Positions 1-10,225 of a stretch of DNA of 25,000 nucleotides are shown one piece after another. The notes below the pieces were generated by a model that ran no database searches, was not told the origin of the DNA, and saw nothing but the letters and a program-made list of their open reading frames with translations. The stretch's first letter is position 1. Each line of letters begins with the position of its first letter. The translations under genes were made by a program, and so were the position numbers. The DNA is from Adiantum capillus-veneris (taxonomy: Eukaryota; Streptophyta; Polypodiopsida; Polypodiales; Pteridaceae). Location: NCBI GenBank assembly GCA_014529385.2, contig CM043959.1, positions 94,260,029 through 94,285,028 on the forward strand. The letters run 5' to 3'.

Positions 1-1875
1 GCAACCGATTTAGAGCCTGAAGAAGAAGAACGGCTAACACAACTTCTCAAGAAGTATAAAGATGTGTTTGCATGGTCCTATAAAGACCTCAAAGGAGTTG
101 ATCCATCGATATGCCAACATACAATTCCTTTGAAATCGGATGCAAAACCTAGCAAACAACGTCCTTATATATATAATGACACATTTGCTAAACGAATCAA
201 AGAGGAGATTGACAAGATGATGGAAGCTGAATTCATCTATGAAATTGAATATACAGATTGGGTGTCACCCATTGTGGTAGTCCCCAAAAAGAACGGAAAA
301 CTGAGAGTGTGCGTAAACCTCAAAAAGGTAAATGCAGCCACCATAAGGGATAATTATCCCTTGCTAATCACAGAACATGTACTTGAGAGGGTGGCTAGGA
401 AACGGGCTTATTCCTTTCTGAACGGGTTTTTAGGATACAACCAACTTGCAATTGCAATAGAGGATCAACACAAAACAGCGTTTGCCACAGAATGGAGAAT
501 ATATGCGTATCGGGTTATGCCATTTGGCTTAACTAATGCCCCAGCTACCTTCCAAAGGTTAATGACGCACGCATTCAAAGAATACCTGAGAATATTCTTA
601 GAAATATACATGGATGATCCTTTTGTACACTCTCTTCTACGAGAGGAATATATTGACCATTTGCAAAAGGTATTTGAAAAATGCAGGACATATCAAATCT
701 GTCTTAACCCGAAAAAGTGTATTTTTATGGTTAGGCAAGGCCGCATCTTAGGACACATTGTCTCAAGAAATGGCATAACCACTGACCTAGACAAAGTCAA
801 AGTCATAGTAGACCTACCCGGGCCTACTAATGCGAAACAAGTGCAATCCTTCATGGGACACTGCGGATATTATCGAAGATTCATATATATGTATGCAGTC
901 ATTGCACAACCTCTGTATCGTTTGCTAGTCAATTTCAATTGGACTGAGGAGTGTGAAACTTCATTCCAAAAGCTGAAGGAAAACCTTGTATCAGCACCTG
1001 TACTTAAAGCACCAGATTGGAAAAAGATATTCCATGTTCACATTGATGCTTCTGCACATGCAATCGGGAGTATTCTGGCTCAACTTGGAGATGGAACAAT
1101 GGATTTTCCAGTTTGTTATGCAAGCCGACAGTTAAACAGTGCGGAAAAGAACTACACAACCACCGAAAGAGAGGGGTTAGGACTGATTTATGCTGTAAAG
1201 AAATTTCGGCATTATTTGCTCGCAAACAAATTTGTGTTCTTCACAGATCATCAAGCTCTTTTGTGTCTGGTAAATAAACCATGCAATACAGAGAGAATTG
1301 TACGCTGGTTTATTATATTGCTAAAGTTTGATTTCACAGTGGTGGTCAAAAAGGGTAAAACCCATCTACGAGTGGATCATCTTTCAAGGATACACAACGG
1401 GGAAGCTCCTGAAGGAGTAGATGATGATATACCAGATGCTTATCTTTTCAATATTGAAATGATACCCAAATGGTCTCAGGAAATTGTTAGCATTCTTTCC
1501 TTTGGAGGTAGGTTTGATAATACGGAATACAGATCCAAACAACAAACAATTCGACAAACAAAAAACTTCCAGTTGATTGCAGGACGGCTATATCATCTAG
1601 GATCGGACCAAATTCTACGATTATGTATAAATTCGGAAGAATTCGAGTGTTATCTTGAAGAAGCACATGTCCAGGATTGTGCATTTCATTGTTCAACAGT
1701 GAAAACACACCAGAGACTGAAACAGTTAGGGGTTTATTGGCCAACTATATATGCGGACACACATTCTTATGTTACCAATTGTACTATATGTAGTGCCAAA
1801 CGACCAGTGGATCACGCGACATTGTTTCAGGTAAACATTGCACCTGCATGGAGTCATGTTTTTGATTTATTATGA
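1..1875 (+). CDS. Ty3/gypsy pol polyprotein fragment (RT, RNase H, integrase zinc finger)
   Basis: This is an uninterrupted frame open from the first base, so it is 5'-truncated by the window; the GTG at 64 is internal, not a start. Reverse transcriptase comes first, with the fingers motif WVSPIVVVPKKNGK, then MPFGLTNAPATFQ, and the catalytic YMDD at 607-618. RNase H follows, with HIDAS near 1039 and the TTTEREGL and FFTDHQAL motifs. The integrase HHCC zinc finger ends with CTIC at 1780-1791. The frame stops at 1873-1875 shortly after the zinc finger, so the DDE integrase core is absent and the product could not integrate by itself. In the family these activities copy element RNA into cDNA in cytoplasmic particles. 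A YMDD that is intact in an ORF without stops makes this the least decayed coding region here. Confidence 0.93.
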   Translation, partial: ATDLEPEEEERLTQLLKKYKDVFAWSYKDLKGVDPSICQHTIPLKSDAKPSKQRPYIYNDTFAKRIKEEIDKMMEAEFIYEIEYTDWVSPIVVVPKKNGKLRVCVNLKKVNAATIRDNYPLLITEHVLERVARKRAYSFLNGFLGYNQLAIAIEDQHKTAFATEWRIYAYRVMPFGLTNAPATFQRLMTHAFKEYLRIFLEIYMDDPFVHSLLREEYIDHLQKVFEKCRTYQICLNPKKCIFMVRQGRILGHIVSRNGITTDLDKVKVIVDLPGPTNAKQVQSFMGHCGYYRRFIYMYAVIAQPLYRLLVNFNWTEECETSFQKLKENLVSAPVLKAPDWKKIFHVHIDASAHAIGSILAQLGDGTMDFPVCYASRQLNSAEKNYTTTEREGLGLIYAVKKFRHYLLANKFVFFTDHQALLCLVNKPCNTERIVRWFIILLKFDFTVVVKKGKTHLRVDHLSRIHNGEAPEGVDDDIPDAYLFNIEMIPKWSQEIVSILSFGGRFDNTEYRSKQQTIRQTKNFQLIAGRLYHLGSDQILRLCINSEEFECYLEEAHVQDCAFHCSTVKTHQRLKQLGVYWPTIYADTHSYVTNCTICSAKRPVDHATLFQVNIAPAWSHVFDLL

Positions 1876-3109
1876 TTTTTGGGGATTTTTCGGGTTTGAT
1901 TTGCTATTTTCCTTTTAAGTTTGCTAATTTTCGGTAGAAAAACTTCAAAAATACAAAAAGCAGGTGAAAAACGATCGTAATGAAAAACAAAAAATATGAG
2001 GATGATCAGTGACTATAGGAAAATATATGGTACAGTCAGGGTGCAATTATGAGACTAGAGCGGAAAGCGTGTTTTTGCCAGATTTTGACTGAAATGCCAA
2101 ATTTCTGGTAAACAGGGCAAATGGAGTTCAAATCAAGAAATTTTTGAGCCTAAACCGCATCTCGCAAGAATTTGGGAGCACATGTCAAATTTCATGAAAA
2201 GTGGTTCGGGGACCTCCATTATAAGAAATTTTCACCTCATTTTCATTATTGTCCTTTGAGCGAGAGCTTCTAGCACCTAGAGCGAGCGGAACTTTCAGTA
2301 GCTTCTACGACGCGCACGACTACCGGACGGGCTTCAGACATGAGAGGTAGGCTCACCACCTTGAGCTTTTCGCGCATGTTTGTTGTTTTGTCGCGAAAAC
2401 TAGCGTAGGGTTTACACACAAAGCGGGCACTAGAGACCTACAAAACGGGAAGTAGAGACCTACAAGTAGAAGCGGCCACCTACTAACGGCTAACCCAAAA
2501 GCAACGAGACTTCATCGGCAGCTTACCCTAGCATAGGAGACCAGTCTTGGATGTCCAAATGCAGTAGAAAACCATAAGGAAAAATCCTAATTCCTAAAAT
2601 CCCGCAAGAGCCACCAAATGGGAAATCGGCGGAAAGGTGCCCAAATGCTACCAAAATTCATGGATAGGAGCATCTCGACATGCTTGACAAGTCTATGTAA
2701 CCCACATGAACAAAAGGTGACCCAAAGTGGCACTAAACTTCAGAAACGGCATCAGACACACAAAGCGTCAAATAGCTCTCGCGGCCAAACCGCATGTCTT
2801 TTTGCCACCAAACTTCACGAGCGGCTTTCCTAGACCATCAACAACCAAGTCCTATGGTGGTAGACCACCACAAATCATCAAAGACTTGTAAACGCAACCA
2901 CGGGTGCTTCTAGAGCGACAAATTGCCAAATGGAGCTCCGGTGAAGCCAAAGTCGACAAAAACCATACGGCAAGGATCCCCAAGGGATCAAGAAGCTATG
3001 GAGACCAATATCAAGAAATTTCATCACCGAAAAGCACTCTAAAAGTCAGAAGATGGCTCGGAGGCTCTGAAATCCACACAGGGAGTTACTTTCTATCCAT
3101 TTGACTTTT
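1876..3109. other. Gene-free internal stretch of element A
   Basis: No supported gene. The small open frames near 2618 and 2904 have no recognisable motif and read like chance frames. Short direct repeats occur, for example TAGAGACCTACAA near 2430 and again near 2453. No trace of the integrase core was found here by eye. Confidence 0.5.
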
Positions 3110-4200
3110 TTGTTGAAATTAGGCTTAAAAGGGACTTAGGGGGACTAAGGGCAAGCACTAGTGACAGATTCCATGAAAAAATCATCAGGAGACATCCTAT
3201 GCGTAGGATGTCTCAAGGGCATTTCTGGGCACAGAAACCAACATTTTTCATCACACACATTTTCTGAATAGCCTTTACATGCTAGCCACCAAGTTTCATC
3301 CCATTTGGACCAACATTGACCTCATATGCATGAAAAAACGCAAAGTTAGGGCATAGAGGCAATAATGGGCCATAGACCTACCAAAACTTGTCCAAAATCA
3401 CATGAAACTTGCACAACACATTCACAAGCACATAACCAACCAATCTGTGTGGTTACCTGCAAAAATTGATGAAGTAGACATCCTACGCGTAGGATGTCTA
3501 TTTGACATTTTTTGCCTACAAGGGGTATTTTTACATTCTAGATCTTTGCTTATCATCTTCAAGAGCTCATATACCAAGTTTGAAGCCATTCTAATCATTT
3601 TTGACCCCCAATACCTTCAAGATACACTTTTTGAGCCCAAAAACACTACCCAGGGTCTTACCAACATCAATTCTTGACCAAATCAAAATCCAAGAGCATG
3701 GCCATGTTCCACATTCCAATGACTACCCACAGAACAAATCCCAAGCCATTTTGATGAAATAGACATCCTACGCGTAGGATATCTCCAACATATTTTTGAC
3801 CTTCTGTGCAAAGAGTGACATCATGGGAGCCAATACCATGGTGCAATGAGCCCATATATCAATTTTCAACCCATTTGGATATCACTTGCTACCTGTTGTG
3901 GACTTTCTACCCAATTTGTGACCTAAAGCCTGAATCAGCCCAAATCCAAATCCAAGCACATAGCCATGTTGTATAGGCCAAGGACCACTAGCATGTCAAG
4001 TATCACCCAAATCTGATGAAAAAGACATCCTACGCGTAGGATGTCTAAATGAAAATTTTTGGCCAGAATTGCACTGTGAGCACATGCACAGTTTCACAAG
4101 TTCCTTTTAAGCTTTATTTTCAATTTTCAAGTCATTTGGATAGTTAAAACTCAGTTTCTCAGTTGATATGGAAAAAACACTAACTTCGGGCTACTGAGTG
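3110..4200. repeat. Four diverged tandem units of about 262-286 bp, each with a 24-bp palindrome
   Basis: A palindrome made of AGACATCCTACG followed by its reverse complement occurs at 3190-3213 (one change, C to T, in the central CG), 3476-3499 (perfect, extending to 26 bp at 3475-3500), 3761-3784 (one change) and 4023-4046 (perfect). The starts are 286, 285 and 262 bp apart. About 107 bp after three of the four, the phrase CCATTTGGA or a one-base variant returns, so the whole unit is repeated and not just the palindrome. The palindromes are far better conserved than the sequence between them. Function unknown. Confidence 0.85.
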
Positions 4201-4211
4201 CAACAGGATCT

Positions 4212-5723
4212 ATGGTAGCCGTAAAGTCACCGGCAAAGAAGAAAAGGATGACCATAAAAGATTACCTAGAAGAAGTAGAGCCCTTCGTCATACCAGAAGG
4301 AACTCTAAAGCCAACAAGCACATGGATCCAAGAAGATCTGCTAGAGTCCAATGATATAAAGATTTACCAAGGCGTGTTCAAAGACACCGAAGGAAACGTG
4401 ATAGAGCTACCAATGCTACTGCGAGAACTCAATGAGTTCGTCAAAAGCAAGATGGCAGAGTATCTGAAGAAGATTGATCTCCACAATTACTTTGAAGCAG
4501 TGCCGATAGGTATTGACATAAAAAGAGTATGGGAATTTGTGACAACAATAAAAGAAGATGGAGTGGCCCGAGTTACAGATCTGCAGGGCAAGCCAGGCAC
4601 TGAGATTCTAATCACAGAAAGAGTAGTGGCAGCTGCACTAGACCTCTCCAACAAGGGGGATAGTGTAACCAAAAGAAGAGACGAAGTAAAGGTGTACACA
4701 GAAAAGAAATCCAACTATACCTTTGAAGATATTGCCAACCCCAAAGTGGCAATCATGAGTCAGCTGTACAATCAATATTTCCATATGTGTACAAAGCGGC
4801 CACAAAAGTACAAGATGCTGCCTGCAACAATTGCCACAACATTCACCTGGGCAATGCAGAAAAGCAAGCCGAAGATCATCAATTATGCAGCTTATGTACA
4901 TGATAATCTAGTGAAGATGGGCAACAAGAACCCCACATACATCGTGCTGGGTGAGCTAATCACGAAGGTGATTTATGGGGCATTGCACGCCAAGGGAAGA
5001 TGGCCCGACCCTCCATCACAAAACGACTGGCTGAGGCTCAAGGAAGATAAGGAAGATGAACAGCCCAAAGCACCAAGGGTGGCAACCCGTTTAAAACGCC
5101 GGTTAGAAACAATGCAAGAAGAGCAGCCAAAGCTGAAGAAGGGAAAGAAAGAATCTACCCAAGTGCCAGTAAAAGAGACAAAATCACAGAAAGCGGCACG
5201 TCTAGAGCGGCTGATGGAAAGCTTGAGGGCGGAAAGAGCCCTCAAAGGAGATTCAGACGAGCTATGGAAACCGTCTCTAGAAGAAATGTCGAGATCATCC
5301 CGAAGGGTGCACAGAGACAGATTCGATGATTACATTAAGAATTTTGAGATTCTTGATGCCAAAGCAGAGAATATCCCACATGTACCCTTTACAGAAGAGG
5401 AAGTGGAGCAAGTTCGATAGAAACTGCTAGAAGAGCAGGAAGGCCAAGAGAGAGAAACGCAGACAAAGGCGGACAGAGAATGCAAGAAAAAGCCGAAAAC
5501 TCCACCGGCCAGCCTTGAGTCCAGCCCACCGCCCTCACCACCTCCTCGTAGCCCTCCACAAGAAGAGAAAGAGGAGCAAGACAAACCGAAAGACCAAGAA
5601 GAGTCCAAGCAAGAACAAAGCCAGGAGCAAGAACCAAAGGAAGAGGCTAAGCCTAAAAGTGAGCAGCCAGAGCCAAATGAATCATACAACACATTTCTAG
5701 ACCTGCTAGCTCTGGATATATAA
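4212..5723 (+). pseudogene. Additional ORF 1 of element A, N-terminal part (putative plant transposon protein-like)
   Basis: The ATG at 4212 opens a 402-codon frame ended by TAG at 5418-5420. The same frame then continues with equally protein-like sequence, a K/E/Q/P-rich linker, to TAA at 5721-5723, so the TAG is best read as a nonsense mutation (CAG to TAG). Residues about 85-300 form a globular part: a VWEFVTTIKEDG segment, an ILITERVVAAALDL segment and a YIVLGELITKVIYGAL segment. Their spacing recalls the 'putative plant transposon protein' family (Transposase_32) found with Athila-type elements. That assignment is from memory of the pattern and is tentative. From about residue 275 the protein is strongly charged (KEDKEDEQPK, KLKKGKKES). 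Role in the element unknown. Confidence 0.55.
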
Positions 5724-6907
5724 AAGAAGAGGCTGCCACCACAGTCGCATTCGACTTGGCAAGCATGGGGCCCAAAGAGCAAATGCAAAGCCTACGGTTA
5801 GTAGAGCTAAAGGAGATAGCCACTGATACAGTGGACTTGCACCCGCCCACCAATGATTGGGATGTGGTGATGACAAAGCTAACCGGGCTAAGAGCACAGT
5901 CAATGGCCTCAGAAAGTGAAATGGCAACTCTCAAAGCCACTGAAGTGCAGATAAAGCTGGAAGTTGACACTTTACAAAAACAAAGCCAAAGGCAGATAGA
6001 GAGAGAACCAGAGCTGCAAGCCAGTTTGGCAAAGGCATTGCAAAGATGCCGAGAAATGGAAAGAGAAAATCAGGTAGCAGCTCAAAGACTGCAAGGAGCC
6101 GAAGAGGAGTATAGGCAACTCAGCAAGTCATTGACAGATGCAGAGAGGGAAAGGGATAACCTAACACTACAACTTGCTGAGGAGTCCAAGGAAGTTGAGG
6201 CCATGCGAAATGCCAAAGAAAAGGCATAAATAGACCAGGAAGCTAGCCAGGATGAGGTCCTTGAGCTCAAGGACCAGCTTAAAGTTAAAGATCAAACCAT
6301 CCAGCGGCTACGGGCATCTATTGCCAGAGTCAGAGCTACTAGCTCGACTCACACCACTACAGAAAGCCAGATCTATGAAGAACAGATGAAAGAGCTTCAG
6401 AAAGAGTTGACTTTAGAGAAAAAGAAAAGGTTGATGATGGCGGAAGGGTCGGTGGTTATGCAAACACGCATGGAAGAAGAGAAGAAAGCAAAGTAAGATG
6501 AGCTAGAAATTATCAAGAGAAAGCTCGAGGAGACGGAGAAGATAAACGCCGAGTTGAATGACCTCCTCGTGAACATGGGAGAAGAAGCTGAAGCAGAGTA
6601 ACAGACACTCCTAAAGCAGATAGAAAAGATGAGAGGACAGCATGCAGAAGAGCAGGCAGGCACAGGGCCGGTAGCCATGGAAGGCATAGACCTAGAGAAT
6701 GTGACAGATCCTGTGGACACACCCATGCAAGAGGAAATCCTAGTAGGACCCTCTCAAGAGCCACAAGATCTGACACAAGAAGAGGAAGAAAAGCTGCGCA
6801 AGGCCATAGAGGCAAAAATTAGAGAAACGGCCAAGGAAGCCTTGGAATGGGAGCAGAGGGTTTTGAAATCCATGACCATTCAGAAGATCGATGCCAGCAA
6901 CCTCTAA
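5714..6907 (+). pseudogene. Additional ORF 1 of element A, C-terminal coiled-coil part
   Basis: The reading frame shifts by one base near 5714-5724 and continues as a long highly charged heptad-rich region. It includes the segments MASMGPKEQMQSLRL at 5756, then ERERDNLTLQLAEESKEVEAM, then LEEEKKAK-type repeats, ending in a less charged tail with MTIQKIDASNL before TAA at 6905-6907. Three TAA codons interrupt the frame at 6227, 6494 and 6599, and protein-like sequence carries straight on after each. All three can arise from CAA by one C-to-T change. Together with the N-terminal part, the ancestral product was about 900 residues. Composition suggests an extended oligomeric rod. No enzyme motif was seen. 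Confidence 0.55.
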
Positions 6908-6912
6908 CGTGA

Positions 6913-7645
6913 ATGGCTACAGCCCTCTCTCCATATCCTTTGCTAAAGTACGAAGCCACCACCATCAACCAAAGGATCAGAGAAGAGCCGACAGTGCCAC
7001 TCTACACAACAGATATCTCCCAGCCTGAAGAGGCCAAGTTGATAGTTGACTCCCAGCCCAGGTGGAGAAAGGCGTGGCTGACAAAGTATCCACAGTACCT
7101 AATCCATTTGGTAGAGGCACCCAAAATCATCAGAGATAACCTAAGCTTCTGCCCTTTACCAAGGATACGGACGTGGAAAGCCTAGGAGATACTACAAAGA
7201 AGCCAATCCACTTGGCTGAACTATCCAAAGCTGCCAGGCTTGAAGGCAGGCGAGAGAATAAGTATTCAATACATGGTGAAAACCCTAATGGGCGCCATCA
7301 AATTGTTCATTGGATCGCCTGACCTTCTTGCATAATGATGAGGAAGATCTGCAAAACCCTTTTGGCAGTCTCGAGACATTCAAACCGGGCCAGGTGACAG
7401 ACAATATCTTCTTCTTCCAAGATACTTACAGATGTGCCTATGATCTGTCTGGTCAGCCTTCGAAGGAGGTGATACATGCATTGTATCAAAGGATAATGTT
7501 TCTGCCATCCTATCACCACCAGGCTTTTGAAGAAGCGTTCTACACCGGCTTCTTCACCATCAACACTGATATATTCGGCCCAACACTGCTGGATTTACAT
7601 GCAAGATACGAGTCGCTGCTCAAGATGTGCGAAACCATAAGATAA
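6913..7645 (+). pseudogene. Additional ORF 2 of element A, unknown function
   Basis: The ATG at 6913 lies 5 bases after the stop of the preceding ORF. The frame reads about 90 codons to TAG at 7183-7185 and continues in the same frame through QYMVKTLMGAIKLFIGSPDLL to TAA at 7333-7335. A one-base shift then leads into a frame that reads NDEEDLQNPFGSLETFKPGQ and ends at TAA 7643-7645. The total is about 240 residues. The last part is rich in aromatic residues (IFFFQDTYRCAYDLSG, YHHQAFEEAFYTGFF) and may be globular. Not recognised. It ends about 35 bases before the polypurine tract, so it is the last gene of element A. Confidence 0.5.
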
Positions 7646-7680
7646 AGAAGCAGCTCAACAGCCATGTCGGGGACGACATG

Positions 7681-7697
7681 AGCAAGGAGGGGGGGAG
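7681..7697 (+). promoter_or_regulatory. Polypurine tract of element A
   Basis: An almost pure purine run, with AAGGAGG followed by six Gs and AG, lies directly before TGTTAGAAGC. In LTR retrotransposons the RNase H-resistant polypurine tract primes plus-strand synthesis and abuts the 5' edge of the 3' LTR, which is the arrangement seen. Confidence 0.75.
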
Positions 7698-8626
7698 TGT
7701 TAGAAGCTGGACACACCCTACGGAAACTGACTACTCGGCAGATTATCATTTTTTGTAATTATTCATTTATTGAGAAAACTCGACATTTCACCTTGTAAAT
7801 ATTGGGGCTTACAGAAGTTTCCAGATTGTATCCCAGTTTTGACAGTTAGATTGAGTAGATGGTTGATTTGGAACTTTAGGGTTTGAGAATTTTAAGGTAT
7901 TTATACCACTTTTTGACCTTAATGAGAAACCTTTTGTCATTTTTAAAAAGTTTGAAGTCTGTGAGTGAGCGTACTGTGTACGAGAGAGAGTGTGAGCTTC
8001 ATCTTGATGCTACGTGTGCACCAATGGTCGGAATCAAGTGCAGAGAAGTGCAACGTGTTGCCCTCGACGAGAGCTATGCGCCGATACCTACATTGCGTGC
8101 ATACGGTCCGGTTTTGCGAGCTCCATCTAAGAGCTTCATCTGGTGATTCGGTGAGCATACGTTGTCCGATTTTGCATTGCAGCATATCCACGCGTTCACA
8201 TTGAGTAGAGCTACACATTAGGCACTTTAGATTTCGGAAAAGAAGACCTACAAATTTTGGCCAGACATCCTACGTGATTTTGCACTGGGTGTTTTGGGTT
8301 GGGGTTTTGGTTCATAGACCTTAGGGAGAGCGACCTATTGGTGTTAGTAGGGTCTCCTTCAAGTTCTATGGTGTTTTGAGATTGTTTGATGGGTGTCGGC
8401 TCTAGAAAGTGTTGTAGGAAGTTTCCTCTTATGCACTCTTGAAGGCTGTGACTTAGACATTGGGTAGAGACCTCTGTAGGAATTAGTTAGGAGTCGGTCG
8501 AGTGTAGGTTGACACCCTATGCTTGCTTCCACGTGCCTGCGGGTCGAGAGCTTCGTACTTAGCTGACAAATCTTGTCAGGTGAGTTCTCGCTGTGATGAT
8601 GTCCGTCGCAGCTTATCCGTCCAACA
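7698..8626 (+). repeat. Probable 3' LTR of element A
   Basis: It starts with TGTTAGAAG immediately after the polypurine tract. A matching end is proposed at 8626, ...CCGTCCAACA. The reverse complement of that end, TGTTGGACG, agrees with the start at 7 of 9 positions, giving a 929-bp LTR with TG...CA ends. A half-copy of the internal palindrome (AGACATCCTACG) lies at 8263-8274, flanked by AAATTTTGGCC and TTGCACTG, as at the last internal repeat unit near 4055. A TATTTATA near 7899 could be a TATA box. The 5' LTR is outside the window, so the boundaries cannot be confirmed by comparison. Confidence 0.6.
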
Positions 8627-9009
8627 CATCCCCTGAAGCAAGGGGACGACCATCAATGACTTCTACAGTTGCTGGATTAGACTTCTCCACAAGTGGTATG
8701 CCTTGTTCTTTTGTAAATTCTTTGTCCATGAAGCACGCTATTGCGCGTGAATCTAGTAATGCTTCACAATCCATGTGCCTACCCAGCATATGGATCTTGA
8801 TTGGTAGCATAAAGCTTGAAGTCGAATCAGCGGGAAGAAAGAGACCTTTTGCTTGTCTTTTGTCCAGCCAGTCGGTCTCTATTGAGGTTGAACGTCCATG
8901 TTTTCCGAACACGTTGAGGCCATTGTACCATGAACCTTCATCCTTCTCTTCCTTGGACATTGTTGACCAATGTGCCCCTACTTTCCGTAATACATACATA
9001 AGCCATTAA
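8613..9009 (-). pseudogene. Ty3/gypsy element B: zinc knuckle and aspartic protease remnant
   Basis: The frame contains a retropepsin-like segment, EALLDSRAIACFMDKEF, where the catalytic Asp is kept but the family DSGA/DTGA reads DSRA, followed by GIPLVEK and VIDGRPLASGDV. Upstream, in another frame near 9004-8960, a CCHC knuckle is still visible as LCMYYGK, a stop, then GHIGQQCP: the second Cys is Tyr and a TAG sits inside the finger. At least two frameshifts are needed to read through knuckle and protease. After GDV the homology stops at the point where the proposed LTR end of element A lies (8626), so B is interrupted there. No RT of element B is in the window. Confidence 0.7.
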
Positions 9010-9890
9010 TGCGGTCGCCTTTGCTTATCCTGGGCTGAGAGAGGTTGAAACCGTGCTGAATCAATTTGCATGGTCTCAATGCTTGATTCATGGCCCTGTT
9101 GAGATGTGTAGCCATTATGTGTCACTTCTATTTGGGATCGCAATGGTGCCCCAAGACGCCTCTCTTGTTGTCTCTCAAATATTCAATTATCACATTCTAT
9201 TGCTTGAGAGATGAACTCGCTTAGTGTGTGAAACTTTGGCATCGTCAATAAAAGATCTTTTATGTCATCCTTTATTCCCCACCGAAATTGGCTAATTAAA
9301 TGTTTCTCATGCCAAGTTAAATCACAAGTGAGCTGTTGAAATTCGAATGCATAGACGGATGTAGGTCTTGATCCTTGGCAAAAATTTCTAAGTTTGGTTT
9401 CAACAACCCTTACTCTATCAGTATCCCCAAAGGTTGCTGAGAACTCCCGCACAAAAGCTTCAAAGTCATGAAGGAGAGGAGATTCTTTTTCAAGTAAGGG
9501 AGAAAACCAAGAGAGAGCCGTACCCGAGAGGAGGGTCCCAATAAGGCCTACTTGAGAGGTATCATCTGGATAATGCTCTTGTTGCATTTGAATGAAGAGA
9601 CGCACTTGTTGGAGAAAACCTCTAAACTTTGATCTAGTCCCATAAAATTTTTCAGGCATGCTGACCTTCGGCTCCATCTTATGTTGCTAAGAATAGCTAG
9701 ATCTTGTAGCTTGTGCTTGATGTGTGCTTGTCTCTTGAAGATCTTGAATTTGAGGTTGAAGATCTTGCAACACCGCTCCCAAGATTAGGGGTTGCCTTGC
9801 TTGAAGTTGAGCGTTACTCTCGTGAAGCTCTTGTAATTGAGCTTGGATGCTTTGCAATGCGTTGATGACACATTCCATCATCGGCTCCAT
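9010..9890 (-). pseudogene. Ty3/gypsy element B gag
   Basis: One frame runs from ATG 9890 through TAG 9687-9689 and TGA 9183-9185 to TAA 9006-9008, with protein-like sequence after each of the first two stops. The N-terminal 67 residues are a Gln/Leu-rich coiled-coil-like head (ALQSIQAQLQELHESNAQLQ). Residues from 9677 onward are a Retrotrans_gag-type capsid: MPEKFYGTRSKFRGFLQQ, LLSGTALSWFSPLLE, FEAFVREFSATFGD and LISQFRWGIKDDIKDLLL are family hallmarks. The TGA lies in DN-stop-IFERQQERR, where CGA to TGA would explain it. In life this protein would assemble the virus-like particle. The upstream neighbour on this strand is the probable LTR. Confidence 0.85.
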
Positions 9891-9911
9891 GATGGCTTGA
9901 GAAGATTAAGA

Positions 9912-9935
9912 GATGGTAGTCTTGCCAAATTGTTA
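9912..9935 (-). promoter_or_regulatory. Possible primer-binding site of element B
   Basis: Read on the - strand, TAACAATTTGGCAAGACTACC follows the proposed LTR end. Plant Ty3/gypsy elements often have ATTTGG leading into an initiator-Met tRNA match; here the match beyond TTTGG is poor. Weak support, mainly positional. Confidence 0.3.
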
Positions 9936-10200
9936 TGAGCGCGTATAGAGCTAGAAGAGAGCAAGAGGAGGCACTCACAATGTACAAGAACTTGGACTTG
10001 ATGATAAGCTTAATATTGCTTATAAGACTTAATACTTTATTAAGAGAGCTAGATACAAGACTTGGACTACATGACTTGAGTACAAGACAAGGCTTGATTG
10101 CAAGGAAAAGAATTGAACATAAGAACTACAAGAGGGATTTCCTCATAGGAGCCTCACAACTGGGGTTGGCAAGATTGAGGGGCTGGTGGCCCAATACCCC

Positions 10201-10208
10201 TATTTATA
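10201..10208 (-). promoter_or_regulatory. TATA box in the LTR of element B
   Basis: Read on the - strand the sequence is AGTATAAATAGGGG, an excellent match to the plant TATA consensus. It lies about 50 bp downstream of the nearest phased GAA/TTC block and about 320 bp upstream of the gag ATG. Transcription would be expected to start near 10170. Confidence 0.7.
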
Positions 10209-10225
10209 CTAATGCTTGAGGAGGT

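Larger units (their letters stand above)
1..8626 (+). mobile_element. Ty3/gypsy LTR retrotransposon 'element A', 3' part
   Basis: On one strand and in this order come a pol fragment, a gene-free stretch with tandem repeats, two decayed ORFs, a polypurine tract and a probable 3' LTR. The 5' LTR, gag and the start of pol would lie left of the window. The order pol, extra ORFs, polypurine tract, LTR is known from Tat/Ogre/Athila-type plant gypsy elements. A half-copy of the palindrome found in the internal repeats (3190-4046) recurs inside the LTR at 8263-8274, which ties the internal part and the LTR together. Treating it as a single element is an inference. The missing integrase core after 1875 could instead mean that two elements are juxtaposed. 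Confidence 0.6.

Noticed and set aside
2618-3104. Two small + strand ORFs in the gene-free part of element A
   Set aside because: No motif, no family resemblance, and composition does not differ from the flanks.
3190-4046. CRISPR array
   Set aside because: Repeats are 24-bp palindromes spaced 262-286 bp with related, not unique, intervening sequence, in plant transposon DNA.
5330-5970. Long - strand ORFs opposite the coiled-coil ORF (152 and 105 codons)
   Set aside because: Ser/Cys/Leu-rich shadows of the K/E/Q-rich sense strand; no motif.
9935-10219. + strand ORF of 94 codons
   Set aside because: It lies antisense over the probable LTR and leader of element B, covers the TATA box and has no motif.
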